From NCBI GenBank assembly GCA_016758965.1, contig JAEPRB010000148.1:37813-101812 (forward strand): a DNA stretch of 64,000 bases. Direction: 5' to 3'. Below the pieces are notes generated by a model. That model saw only the letters and a list, made by a program, of their open reading frames with translations. It made no database searches and was not told where the DNA came from. How positions within the stretch are numbered: the stretch's first letter is position 1; each line of letters begins with the position of its first letter. Of the stretch, positions 13,250-26,668 are shown piece by piece. This DNA is from Circinella minor. Lineage: Eukaryota; Mucoromycota; Mucoromycetes; Mucorales; Lichtheimiaceae. The translations under genes were made by a program, and so were the position numbers.

Positions 13250-15241
13250 ATGCATTTTTCTTCACTTAGTTTGATTGCCTCGTCTTTAGCTCTCACTTTT
13301 TCAAGTAGTGTTTTAGCCAGTAATCGCATGATGGCGCGATGTAATGACTATTCTTGTAATACTACATCTGAAAATGGTGTTCGGGCTACACTTGATATGA
13401 CTTACGAAAATGGTCAAGTAAGTAGTAAATTTTTGTAACTTTTAATCAAAATATATGTATGTTCAGTTTATTCAGAAATTCTTTTCCCATTTCTTTTTTT
13501 ACGTAATACTAGTATATTATGCCTCTTATGATTGGTAAGAGCCATTTTTTTTTATTTTAGCTATATCAAATGGTTCAAAAGATGTATACACAATAAAAAA
13601 AGGAATGTTTATAATAAATAAAATGTATCTTTTCTTTTATATAAATAAAAAAAGGTACTCCACCACAGGAAGGTTTTAATGTCGTGTTTGACACGGGCTC
13701 GGTTGCGAGCTGGGTTGCTGGACCTAGAGCTGTAAGTAATCATCTGATCCTAGGTGTCTTTCTTGCTACTACATAGTTTCTGAAAAGAAAACGCTAATTT
13801 ACTGGAATTATTTTTTTCTTTATGCTATTTAATAGTGCTCTTCACATTGCGCATCGGCTGTTTTTGATCCAAAACTATCCTCGTCAGCTTCTTTTGATCC
13901 AAAAGAAAAACCAGTAAAACTTGAGTACGATGATGGCAAATGTGTGATTGGACAAATGTACAAGGTAATTTATCACCATATCTTATTAGAAAAACAAAAG
14001 GCTCGATACAATATGTGAATCGCGATCAACAACATAATGCTTTATGTTGTTGATATGTCTTTTAATAATGGTTTTTATTATAATAATAATTATTGTAGGA
14101 TACAGTTTCGTATTCTGAATGGAAAAATGCAAAATTTGAAGATTTTTCCATTGGTGTTGCTACCAAGATTGAAGGCTTTGATACAGTCAGTACTGAAACT
14201 CGTATGTTTTACAATACTTTTTTTTTTTTTTTTTTTTAATTAAAAAAAGCGATATTATTAATAAGCTTATTCATTTTAAAATAGTCGGATACCTTGGTTA
14301 CGGTAATCCAGATGCACTGAAATCAATTATAGGTAAGGGCTCTGGCATTTCAGCGCTCTTTGTTACAAAGAATATTATTACTAATTTAATGAGCTACTCA
14401 TTCGCTATCTACTATTTTTTGTTACTGATTGTCGTTTTATTATACAGGTGCCCTTGAAACAAATACATCATGTATGTATTCTAACTTATATGTCCCTTTT
14501 CTTGTATAGGGATGAATTAAAAATAATGTTCTTATATTTAAAAACTGGCATATCCTGTTATTTATTATTGTTTTAGCTCAAGAAAAAAAGAGACAAGTGA
14601 ATAATGGAAGTGGTGACATTGGACTTCATCGCCCACCAAGAAATAAAGGGCATAAACGTTGGAATACAGAAAACAAAGTCATCTTAACCCTTGGTATTGA
14701 TCCAACTGTTTACGAAGGTGAACTTTATTACTTTAATCTTCCTGTATCACAGAATGATTGTGAAGGGCAATCCGTTTTTTGGCGTACATCTCTCAAGGGA
14801 GTTAGTTTAAAAGATGGGGATAATTGCGAAATACCATCGAAATCCTATGTTACGTTTTCTACCAGCACCGACGCTATCAAAGCTCCTCCAGCTCAAGCAG
14901 ACATTTTACATTCAAAGTTTGGCGCTATTTATAATCTTGATGAGAAGAGATATGAATACAAGTGTGACAAGGCTGTACCTGACTTGGAATTGAAATTCGA
15001 AAATTATAAAATCACGGTGCCTGCTTCTTTGTGGACAGACCGTGTTGATTCAACCAGTCAAGATGTTGATGGTGCTACATGTTTTTCTCACATTCGTCGT
15101 AGTAGCGATAAATTCAAGGAATGGACCATTGGCACACGTGTCTTAGATGAATTCTATCAGGTTTATAGTTATGAAATGCTTCGAGTAGGTTTTGCTCATT
15201 TAAAAGGTGGATCACAAGCTACCATTACAAATATTGGTTAA
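13250..15241 (+). CDS. Secreted pepsin-family (A1) aspartic-protease-like protein lacking the second catalytic Asp
   Basis: Modelled as seven exons: 13250-13424, 13655-13731, 13836-13964, 14099-14201, 14285-14332, 14448-14471 and 14577-15241, total 406 residues. Residues 1-22 form a signal peptide (hydrophobic core, cut after SVLA). The first active-site motif is intact: D71 in FDTGS, preceded by TPPQ. The flap tyrosine is present in LEYDDGK. The region aligned with the second motif (DTGT/DSGT, followed by the usual PPAQADILHSKFGA-like helix) reads FSTST, so Asp becomes S280 and Gly becomes S282. Known pepsins need both aspartates, so I infer a non-proteolytic pseudo-enzyme. Exon 1's donor is uncertain: GTAAAT at 13425 gives the best family alignment, while the stronger GTAAGT at 13418 breaks the frame. 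A functional product from an alternative splice form cannot be excluded. Confidence 0.8.
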
Positions 15242-15722
15242 GGATGACTTTCTTGATCCCCAAGAGCGTCAACAACAACGGAATAATTTTTTATTTTTTT
15301 TTATTTTGTGATTAATTATTCTTTATTATTATAATTAACAGATAATATAACTGTATTTGTTTTTGCTAGTATTCTCTACATTCTTTTCTTTTTCATTAAT
15401 ATGTATTATATATAAATGATCAAAAAACAAAATATAGACGTTACGTCTTGCACAGTTACTATTTGATATACTTGTTAAACTTCAACAAAAATACAGTTAG
15501 TTAGTATAACGGTTTTTTTCTTAATGTCTGTTTATGTATAGTTTGCTACTATTAAGTTTTACCCGAGAATTACTTCTGCAGAAAATAGTATATGCTAGCT
15601 ATATCTCGTCTATGTATTAAGTTTTTAGAACCATAAATTAGAAGATAACTGCGACTGTTCCTTATTTGGTTATTAATGCACCGGCGTTGAACTTGTTTAC
15701 TTTTATCTTTTGCTTTACCTCA
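15242..15722. other. Intergenic region
   Basis: 481 bp between the pepsin-like gene and the SNF2 gene. It holds the 3' region of the former and probably the promoter of the latter. A pyrimidine-rich tract ending in CAATGCAG just before 15729 could also be a splice acceptor, so an unseen upstream exon of the SNF2 gene is possible. Confidence 0.45.
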
Positions 15723-18700
15723 ATGCAGATCGATGGCACAGTTGCACGTGAAGCATTAGTTCAATTACTTTTCGAAAATAGGGGACGAAAAGAAACAAAC
15801 AATGGCAGCAATGACCTACATCGCGGTCAACAAATACCACATGCAAAACGACGCAAAACATCGCCCCAAATCGAATTACTCCATATTGTTTTCCCAATCC
15901 AAATCGGTTCAACTTGGTCCGATCTTCTTGTCGATTATGGATCTACAGCAATTCCTAATAAGAATCTTACAGTCCAATGGAGAACAGAACCCATAACAAT
16001 TGTCAATGAACATTATACAAAAGCTCAAATGACAATTTTTTTCACTGAACAAGAAGAAAATAATAATAATAATAACGACTATCGACAAAACTTGATCTTG
16101 GCAGATAACCAAATATTAGTTTACGCAACAGATGATTCCAATATATTTCTAGCACTTGTACGCGCTTGTGAATATCAATATATTCATACAAAAGTTGATA
16201 TTCATGTCAATGGCATGGATGCTCAAGCACGTATAACGGTATCAGGAAAACTGGATCGAATTCGAGGCAATAAAACAACTTTTAACCTTTTCGACTTGGT
16301 CTATCCATCTCAAATTGCTGCGCCATCCAATACATCTGTCGAAGATTTTTTTCATCATTTACAACCAGAAACGAAGTCGGAGTTTCTTGCAGCATACCAA
16401 CCTGAAGGATTAGTTTCTAAACTAGCCCCTTTTCAAAGTCAAAATGTCGAATGGATGGTTAGTTTTTGCACGCTTTAGTATTTGATATCCATGGTTCTCT
16501 AAAAAGGGTAGTATGTGGTAATTGGAAATTGACGGTTAATTATCTTTGTTTATTAGATTTCGCGAGAAGGACATAAAGCTGGAAATGGTCATATTGAATT
16601 ACTAGAACCATTACCACAAAATAACGTTACCAAGCTACCATTTTTATGGGAAAAAGTGATCCTGGATACTGGAAAGCCAGTATTTGTAAATCGAATCACT
16701 CGAGAACTAGCTGTAGACTCAACAGAGGATTTTAGCAACATACAAGCTTTGACACAAAGAGGTGGTGTTCTTGCAGATGAAATGGGATTGGGTAAAACAG
16801 TATGGTAAATATGAATGAATAAGATAACATACTTATTCCTCTATGTAAAATAGTTTGTTCTTGTGTTTGATATATATATTTATTACATATTAAAATACTT
16901 TTTATTCTTTTTTGGTTCTTTTTATATCTAGTGCAATTGCATTGATTTTGTTACATAAACTCAATCGAGAAGATGCAACACATCCAAAAGAAAATTTGGA
17001 TGGATTAATTATGTCAGCTGCAACTTTAATTATTACTCCTTCAGCTATTATCCGTCAATGGGAGTCTGAATTTAAGCGACATGCGCCATCACTACGTGTA
17101 ACAACGTACCAAGGAATTAAAGCTGCAGACAAAAATCATACAACTATTACTACAGAGGAATTGGCAAAGTATGATGTTGTGTTGACCGATTACAATGTAT
17201 GTATGTTTATTGTTATAATAATGATAATTTTTGAGATATATAGTATATTCATCTCAACAAGGTCATTATTTTTTACTCATTCGTTTATCTTTTGTTGTTA
17301 CTGTTGTAATAATTCTAGGTATTAAAAGAGGAAATACATCACGCCCGAACGCCACCTGATCGTCCACGGAGACATAGTATGATTGTTCAATTTTTTTTCT
17401 TCTTTGCTTAATGATATAAAAAAAAATTTATGTGACAAATATTTTCACTCCTGATACAATTTTTTTCCCTATAAGCTAAATGAAATTTTCACCTTGTTTG
17501 TAGTTGCTAAATATCCAGCAAAACGAAGTCCTTTGGTACAAATATTATGGTTTCGAGTTATGCTGGATGAGGTAAAGTTTAATATCCTTAATATATAGAG
17601 CATTATTATGGATGGTTGAATATGAATGAAAAAAATAAAATCATGTCATTTGACTTGTATATTTTATTATTATTCTTATTTAGGCACAAATGGTTGAATC
17701 CACTATGGCCTTGGTAGCTGAAATGGCCCGTCTCATTCCACGCTGGTATTCCTGGGGGGTTACTGGTACACCTATGAAATCTAATTTTGATGACTTGTTT
17801 GGACTCGTATTATTTTTAGGTTTTACACCAAGTATACGTAATATCAGAATATTCAAGCAACTTTATGGACCTAATGCAGCTACTTGGGCAAAAGGATTAT
17901 TTTGGAATTTCAGTAAAGCAATTATGCGAAGGAATATCAAGGTAGCTTTGACAAGTCAAATCCACATCCCAGCTCAACATCGAAACATTGTTAAGTTAGA
18001 ATTTTCGGCTATTGAACAACATTATTATCAAAGTATATGGGATCAATGTTCAAGAAGTTGTAATTTGAGACAACTGGATGCGCTTCATTGGACCCCATCT
18101 TTGGACGATGATGATCCAGATAATTTGGAAACATCGGCAGCTGAATTACAACGAACTTTTATCAAATTAAGAACTTGGGTAAAGTATAACAAGCGTGGAA
18201 CTAGAGGATTATTTAACCACATGTAATTTATTCTTGTTTGTTGTGTTACAAAAACTAACTTTATTTATAAATTATATTATGTACAGTTATTGGCTTTGCG
18301 GCAAGCATGTGATCATCCGGCAGTAGGAAGTGCAAAACGAAAAATTATTAGTCAAACAGTTCGTACTCTTACTGAGGGTAAAGGCTACTATTAATTATTT
18401 TTTCATATTTTTTTACCGAATACCGAACGGAAAGGAAGAGAGAGAGACCAATATAATACAAAATATAATAATAATGCTCTCATATATTTCTAGTATTGGA
18501 TGCACTTATTCAACAGGCCAGGGATGATGTCGATAATACATCAACCACTCTTATTGGGTCTAAATTACGACGAGGTGGTATGAATGAAATACAAGAAAAA
18601 TATAAAGATGCTCTTGATATATACTTGGGAGCTTTACCACAAGCGTTAGAAATGCTTGATGTGGTGAATAAACGACTTGAAGAGGCAAAAATGGAACAAG

Positions 18701-21700
18701 CGAAAAGAAAGAAACGGCGAGAAGACGAAGACATGAAGAAAAAACTACAAAAATCGTCTTCTTCGAGCCAAGATCATCATGGACTTAATACAACAGGAAT
18801 ATCAAATAAAACACAAAAAACAGCACCAGATCCACTCAATGAACTAGTGACAGCTCTTACTGCTAAGCAATCTAAATTATATTCCTATTTGCATCGTTTT
18901 AACTTCTATATTGCTGGTATATATCATGAATTGGAGATAGAAGAAAAAGAAGTGGAATACTATGATAAAGCAGCCGAGTTTCGAAAGCAAATATTAAGTC
19001 GTGCTGAAGATCGGGTAAATATACAAAGGAGTTTTTATTTCAAGGCCAACGAAGAAAAATCGATAGAGAAATTATAGTGCAAAATGGAGTGTAATGTAAT
19101 GGTATTAATTCTTATTCTTATTGTAACTTTTTAATACATACTAGGTTACTTCGTCTTTGCGAGAATTACCTAAAGTTGCGATACCTTATAATAATACTAT
19201 TGGTCAAAGTGAACAGCAAGAAACTTTAATCCTGTCTTTTGATCGTTTGGATCGAATTAATACTTTATGTGATACGTTGGACTCACAGTTGACACATATC
19301 AACAAATGGAGAGCAGTATTATCAGAAATGCTTCATGCAAGTTTAGTTGATCAAGGAGAAGAACAAAAAGAAGTAACAGGTTCGTTTACATCTTATCTTG
19401 TTGGTGTTGGTATGGTGTTGTATTATTGAATGTGTATGGCAACTATTAATAACCATTAAACTATTTGTTTAAAATTATATTGTCCATTAAAAAAAGGTGA
19501 CGAATATGAAACATCTCTAATAACACAGGAGGTAAAAAAGAGAAAAAAGAAAAAGAAAAGTCTGACTAATAGAACTTTCTTTTAATTGGCATAAGGGACA
19601 GATAGTAATAATCATGTATAACATCAATAATTATAGAAACTTGATCTGTATCAGGATGCGTATCAAGCAATGCTTCGAGATCGAACCTTTTTAGTGAATG
19701 GTATCTAATCCTTTTTTTTAGATATCAAATAACGTATAGTTACTATATCAACTTAATCATTTTATATTCATAAACTTCAAAAAGGTATCTGGGCAACGGG
19801 TTTGCAACAATCAGAGCTATACAAAGATGTCGAAGGGAGAACAGAAGATGAGGTGTGTGTAATTATACATGTTATTGCTTAATAGAACAGGCTAAAAACC
19901 TGATAACTCCCTGTTGATAAGGGTGGACGATCTCAATTCAAATATTTTATTATTATTATTACAGGAAATGTTTGTACTTAAAACTAGTCTTATCAGAACT
20001 CGACATAAACATATGCCTAAAAGTCAAAAAGAAGATAACCTACGAACTATTTTAATGGAGCTGAAAGAGATAATTTCGAAACCCAATTTACACGATGTTG
20101 AAAAACATATTATTCAATTGGAATATCATCGTCTTAATAAAGCAGCTGCAAAACAGCGAGAACTTCAAGAAAAATTAGAAGTGTAAGTATAATATGATTT
20201 TTAACTAAGATGTATTTTCCTCTATTTTTGTTAGGATTAGTAAACAACCTATTTTTTAATATCTTTTTCTTCTACTGTACATGGTATATTTAAACTAGTG
20301 AATATCGACGGTTTAGTCAGTCATACAATCATCGAATTGAATACTATCGTAGTCTACAAGAAATCTCTGATCAAGTTAGAAAATGGGAAAGTAAAATAAA
20401 TCCTGCTATTGAAGCTCAACAGTTATTATATCAAGAAAGTCATCATGAAAAACGTATCAAGGAACAATCAGCACGCTGTCGTTATCTTGAAAATCTGGCT
20501 AAAGAAAAGGATCAAGAGGAGCGCAAGTGTTTGATCTGTCAGTCTGACTTTTCGAAAGGATTAATGACATATTGGTAAGAGGGATTTGGTTATCAAAACT
20601 TACTGGTTTCTTTATATCAAAATATATGTTAATGCTCTCTCTCTCTCTTCTACTTCACTTCTTCTATATGTAAAATTATCATTTTTTAGTGGTCATATGG
20701 TAAGATAAGGAGGACTAAAAATTGGATGGATGGACTGGTATACGTGTGATAGTGATAAATGTTTGCGTCTTTTTTTTATATTCAGTATTGTCAAGAATGT
20801 GCAACACTATGGTTTCGGAATCATCATCGTTGTCCACAGTGTAATTCATCAACCAAATTATCTGAATGTTATGCTATTGGTAGGATATATTTTTCAATAT
20901 AAACAGGTTTTTAGTCTTGTTAATGGAAAAACTATAAAGAAAGAGAGTATTTACATTGCATTATTTATGGACTGTATATATTATATAGCTTGGGACGCAT
21001 CAAATGAAAAAACAGCAGAATCAGCAGATGAAAATGGTGGTCATACATCACTACAAGATAGGGGTAATAATCCGGATGTTGATAGGGAAATACCAAATGA
21101 ACTTTTGAATCAAATCAATCAATATGCAATAGAAGAAGGATTAGGTATATATGAAATCATAAAACGAAAAAAAAGAGAAGTTATAGTATCTCCCTGAATA
21201 TGGATTATTAATGTCTTATCTTGATTTTTGTATTTTAGGTGCAAAATTAGATAGTATAATTCGACATATCAAATATATCATTCATTCATCCAATGGAAAA
21301 TCAGTAGTTTTTTCACAATGGAAAGATGTACTGAATCTTCTCGCTGATGGATTAAAAAAGAATGGCATCAATTTTGTAAAGGTGGATAATACTGTGCGTG
21401 ATGATCGGATTAAACAATTCAGTGATGACCCCAGCATTCATGTCATATTGTTACATTCACGAAGTCAGTCCAGGTTTGTATTAACAAGAAAAGGGAATCC
21501 CACACGTATATAAATAATAAATTGATCATAGTGATAAAGAATATATCATTGACTTGTATTATAATTTATTTAGTGGTCTGACTCTTATTTGTGCTCAAAC
21601 AGTGTTTATTGTTGAACCTGTCTTGAATGAAGCTATGGAGCGACAAGCAATTAGTCGTGTACATCGTATTGGACAAACAAAAGAGGTAATACATTCATGT

Positions 21701-21999
21701 TTTTAGAACCAAAAGAAGAAGGTTTATGCTGCAATGGTTATTGTTTATTAAACAAAGATCAAATATACTAGACAAATGTTTACTGGTACATTATTCAAGA
21801 AACAATCGAAGAAAGAATTCATGCAATATATAGTGCTCGACATAAAAGAAAAATTCGTATGGAACAAGAAGGGAAAGAAGATTTAGAGGATGAAACAATA
21901 CACTTAGCTACACAGTTAGAAGGCGGTGGTGAAAAAGTCGCGGATCTTGATTTACAACGATGCTTTACTAGTGACGAATCTTGGGCCTTAAATTTGTAA
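15723..21999 (+). CDS. SNF2-family ATPase with inserted RING finger (SHPRH/Irc20 type)
   Basis: Twenty exons, all in frame, give about 1,403 residues: 15723-16457, 16557-16804, 16932-17196, 17319-17376, 17504-17571, 17684-18178, 18287-18377, 18494-19014, 19145-19379, 19497-19531, 19637-19700, 19785-19852, 19965-20182, 20299-20574, 20690-20699, 20786-20879, 20989-21144, 21239-21473, 21574-21685, 21772-21999. Motif I is ADEMGLGKT (near residue 320), motif II is DEAQ (as in SHPRH rather than DEAH), followed by SWGVTGTPM (motif III) and WLLALRQACDHP. A long helical insert and a C3HC4 RING (CLIC...YCGHMYCQEC...CPQC, near residues 1108-1150) separate the two helicase lobes; motif VI is AISRVHRIGQT. 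SHPRH and yeast Irc20 are ubiquitin ligases in DNA-damage tolerance and recombination. The ATG at 15723 is the first in frame. Confidence 0.92.
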
Positions 22000-22195
22000 A
22001 TAAATAAAATTTATAGTAATTTGTATTTTTGATAATGCCATTCGAATAATATGTACTAGGGTGGGTAACATTTAGTATACTGATAGGGAGAACATGGATT
22101 GTAATTGGTAAATAAATAATAAAAATTACATTGATGGTTGCACAAAAATGATCATTTTACTTTCGTCAACGTTTCAAAGTTTAAGCTTATTTTAT

Positions 22196-24361
22196 TCATA
22201 TCGGAAAAGTGTATTTCTGGGAATATTTATGAAAATATGAATAAGGAGCATCTTGCCAACGCGTGTCCAATAAAAATTTAACAGCTTTTAGATCACCTGT
22301 TAAAGACGAGTACATATCATCTTCACCTTCTTCAGAACATGGCATATTATCTAACATTTTATAAAACGAATTTGTGGTGTATCGATCAACCTTTTCCTTA
22401 CTATTTATTGTATCGCTAGTACTACTACGTAAATCAAGTCGTTTCAATGTCTTGATCTTGATGACAACCGGTAAGACCGCCTCTCTCACCATGTTAATTT
22501 CCAGATCCGTAAGATGAAATGCACCCATCGTGGCAAAACGACATATACCATAGGAAGTGTGGTAGCAGCCATTATCAAGTACACGAAGATAACGAATTTT
22601 GGGACAATTTAATGCAATACTTCTCAGGACAACGTCATCAACTTTAAACTGACAATTTTTTCCAATATTACAATTATTGATGGTAATGGCTTCTAATCCA
22701 TGGCATCGTGTAAAGAGATTGCATAATGACTGTTGATATTGCTGATACAGCGTTGTTGACATAATATTACTTTTTGAAGAGTCCAACAAGAGTATGTTGA
22801 AAGATAAATATAGCTCTCGTAAGTTTGGCCATTCATAATTTGCAATCTCGTTACGAAATATCTTGTCACAATTGGGCTTTGTTAACTCACATTGTAAATA
22901 TAACAGCTCCAAAGTTGTGTGCACTTTTTTGAATAGTGTTGTGCTAGTATCACGTCCAAGTTGGATGTTTTTGTTGGCTAGTATTAGCTTTTGTAATCCC
23001 CCTCCTTTTTTTTGTTTCTGGTGTTGCTTGATGTCTATGTGATCATTGGATGTTGTTGAACTGTCGCTGCCATTGATAGAAACAGAGGACCTTTTTTCTA
23101 CTTTTACAATTCTGTCGTCATATAAACACATCATATGAGGTATTTCTGCATTATTGGTTACAATTAAATTAATAAGTTGTGGACAATATTTGATTGCTTC
23201 GTTGAGAATAGTCGAATTATTTCTAACTAATAAATGTGAGTCCAAAAGTAAATGGACAAGGTTGCGGAACTTTTGAAATGCTCCAGATAAAGGTTGACCT
23301 GTCTTGGGTACTGCGTTCCCAGGCGGTGTATATTGATTGCAATACTTTGGATCCGGACCAGCCAGCCTGAGGTACGTAGTTGGACTCTCAGTGACATTTG
23401 GTATATCTTTATTGAGAGGTGTAAATACAAAATCATTTCGTCCATTGATGAATGTATTCCTTTGTGAATGGTTTTTATAAAATGAAATATGTGTCGTTGT
23501 CGCGCTGTTATGAAGAAGGCTGGATAAAACATCTTGAAGCGTTTTACGATTTGGAAAACCACAATGGACGAATTCGATTTCTTTCAACGTATATGCTAAT
23601 CGGATGATATCGGAAATACAGTCTGCGCATCGATAATTCAATGCTATGTTGCTGAAGGCTATTATAAAATATAATACACAAAAAACAAACATAATAATAA
23701 TAATATATTATTATTATTAGTATTCTTAAGTTAGTTAAAATGAATGTATGTTGTCTAGGAATAAATGATCCTCATTTATATTTCTTTACTTACATAGTTT
23801 TTGTATAAATTGAAGATTCGGAGAGTACATTAATAGTTCTAGTTTATCATGTACCGTATAAAGCTGCATCCCTCGATCTCGTATAGTATACTCCAATAAT
23901 TCTTTACGACAAACAAGCGTGTTAATTGTCTCAGCATCCACTAACCTATATCGAAATTTGATACCTTCCCAAAAGCCTGGAAATTCCATGATCCAATAAT
24001 GCCATGTTCGACATACGGAAGAGCATCTTAATAAATCCATGCAAGTCAACTCTTCAAAAATAATATCTAGAATATCGCTTATAAACAATAATTCATGAGA
24101 TTTTTTACGATTACTGCAGATGATACCGGATTGATCTGATGTTTGATGGTATTCTTTTTTTATCATTCCGTTTTTCCTCTGTTGGGCTGGTATCGTTGAT
24201 AATGATGATATAGAGGTTGATGATTGCCCCAGTACTGACCGAATACTATTGTAAGTACTTTCAAATGAAACCATAGAAGTGGGCGCTAATCTGTCTTTGA
24301 GTTTAGTGAAAAATAAAGATAAAAATAAAAATAAGAAAGAGCGAAAAGATAGAATCAGCAT
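22196..24361 (-). CDS. F-box / leucine-rich-repeat protein
   Basis: Two exons on the minus strand, 24361-23794 and 23658-22196, with a GTAAGT donor and a TAATAG acceptor. From the first Met the product is 676 residues, but its first 29 residues are very hydrophobic and atypical for this family. The Met at 24274 (product 647 residues) is the more likely start. The F-box is seen as ISDILDIIFEELTCMDLLRC followed by SVCRTWHYW. Exon 2 carries leucine-rich repeats (segments such as LRELYLSFNILLL and IKTLKRLDLRSS). Expected role is substrate recognition for an SCF ubiquitin ligase. It lacks the TPR region of the genes at 3504 and 6426, so it is a separate subfamily. Its 3' end is 197 bp from the SNF2 gene's stop, a convergent arrangement. 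Confidence 0.82.
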
Positions 24362-24943
24362 AAGTTATATATTTTATCGACCATGTGACTTTAAATTCCC
24401 ATGGTTACACAGCAGAAAAAGATAAACGTGGAGCCCTAGATTCCACTTGAGGATGACTGAAAATAGTTACATATGAAAGAAGGTATCGCTTGCGGAACAA
24501 ACAACTTTGAATGATCAGCTTTGTTTAATATGGTTCTAACATTAGGCTGAAGAAAAAATATGTTCATACTGTAGCGGTATGGAAACAAAGATGATGTCAA
24601 TAGTGTTTATATTAGACATTTATATGATTCTTTATAAATTATTATCATCAAAATTAAAATTTTATTACGTACTGCGCAAAATGATTTATTCTTACGTGTT
24701 AAATTTAAAACCAGTATACAATACTAGAGCGAGCGCCACATCCATCGTCTCATAAATCTTAAGAAAGAGTAGGTTTTCAAACAATTTAATAAAAAACAAA
24801 GATACTTATATTCTATTATAACATCACCACATTTATGTTATCATTATTACTTAGTTCGGACCATAGTAATGTCAGACATAACCCACCACCTCCGGCTCAT
24901 GCTGCTATCGACAAGCGCATTACCTGTAGCATAATTTCAAGGG
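24362..24943. other. Intergenic region
   Basis: AT-rich stretch upstream of the minus-strand F-box gene, probably including its promoter. No gene recognised. Confidence 0.5.
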
Positions 24944-25409
24944 AATTGCTACGGACACCCCAAAAACATACTATATTAAGTAATTTCAGCTATTACGGAC
25001 ACCCCATATTTATATTTTTTCAAGGGCACACAACAAATTGATATGTATTAATCACATCGTGTCCAGTCATTTATACACTATCTTTACAGTTATTATCGTT
25101 ATACGACTTATAAATAATGTTTATGAAACTTATATTACGTATCAGCTCGACGTTTTATAATAGCAATCAATATTTCTTATGGCTTCTTACTATATTCATT
25201 ATGTACACAAGTGGGAATTGTAGGCCTTATGAAAGCAAGACAAACAAGGAATCATATATACTTTTAATGTTACATATGAGCGGTCAAACAAGCGCTATTG
25301 GTGTTGACAACGCCGTTACTATAGTTTATACGTATGGTCTAAGAACTTATTTAATAACTGTTTATTTGTTGGGTGTCCGTAAGCAAAATATGGGGTGTCC
25401 GTAGCAATT
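24944..25409. mobile_element. Inverted-repeat element with paired TACGGACACCCC termini
   Basis: The left end AATTGCTACGGACACCCCA is matched by its perfect inverse at the right end (about 25391-25409), 19 bp. A second inner pair of the motif TACGGACACCC sits 45 bp inside the left end (24994) and about 22 bp inside the right end (25371-25382). The 466-bp element holds no recognisable coding sequence; a 95-codon frame at 25117-25404 runs into the right terminus and is not credible. It may be one MITE with duplicated ends or two nested insertions. If the duplication is TA, the ends would be CGGACACCCC. Confidence 0.65.
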
Positions 25410-26668
25410 TTCTAATTTCAATAATGGGCTGACGCGTTTTGCATAAACTTCTTTGTATCAAATGTCTTTTTTTATTACATTGAGTATAGCATGTAGACAT
25501 ATTTCTATGGCGTTAACTTTATGATTCGTCTCAATTCATTATATATATATATGTTCAAGACCACTCATTAGATTCAATGGTTCACGTTTCACAATACGTA
25601 AGTAGTAAGAACTGGAAATCGATGACTTCTGTAGTAGTTTGAGTAAATGTATAGACATCCGTTAAGGTACTATATGAAATCCTAGGTCATATCGTAACAT
25701 TTAAAATTTTCTCATAAAGCTACTGTCCCAACATTTTTCCTTACGTATTTAGTACCAATGTTTTTATTTTGCTTTCGTCATTTCAAAATGACTGCATAGC
25801 ATTTAGTAAAATACCCACCGGGCTGCGTTTTTTTCCCCTTGCTTGAACGAAGCTCTGTGCATATACATATAGATAAAAATTTTCCTGTATTTTACTATAT
25901 CTCTGAAGAAAAGTAAAATGGTATGCTTTAAAAAGTTTGACATACACATTGATATTTGTTCTTTCAAGCACTGGTCACTTTTGCTCGAGCAGTGCTCGTA
26001 TGAAAGGTACCAAAGACATTATTCATTTTTCACTGGACATAACATGCTTCTCAGACAAATAAAATAATGGCAATAATATATACTCATGATGGTTCAAAAA
26101 AAATATAATCAACTATGTTAAGCTCGTTGAAGATGGCAATATATAACTTATTTTTTCACCTGTTTGATGGTTCATTGTATATACTTTTCCACTCACTTGT
26201 ATGATTTATGAATAACTACTACGTATGAGAAACAAAAACATGCTTTGGAGTTTATAAATTTTTGAATTTCTTGCTTAACAGAGATATAATATCAACAGTT
26301 ATGCAGTCTGTATGACCAAAGAGTCTCTACTAAAAATAAACTAAATGCAATTTCTGATTGGTAGTATAGACTACACGTTTCCGTCTAATTTTGTTCAAGA
26401 CTTGACTTGAATGATATATATTGACTGGTTGGGCGTAGTAATCAAGCATAGAATTTTTGCTTTCCTGTTTCATAGATGATTTTTTCATGTGCAGGAACAA
26501 AAAATAATATGAAGTCAACTAAAAACAGAATAATGCCAAGAACAAACTTTTTTTCTTTATAGTATAAACCTTCATAACTTCTTTTTTATTTTCTTCTCTC
26601 TCTATTGAACTTTTTTTTTTTGTTATATAGGATTTTTTTTTTCACACTAGAAAAAATACTTTAACGCA
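25410..26668. other. AT-rich spacer
   Basis: No gene seen. The last 100 bp (26560-26668) are pyrimidine-rich, as expected just upstream of a fungal start codon, and precede the membrane-protein gene. Confidence 0.5.

Noticed and set aside
13418..13654. Alternative splice for the pepsin-like gene using GTAAGT at 13418 and a mini-exon at 13561-13583
   Set aside because: The phase does not match the next exon, whereas the donor at 13425 restores TPPQ and DTGS in frame.
25117..25404. 95-codon plus-strand frame
   Set aside because: Lies inside the inverted-repeat element and runs into its right terminus; no domain.
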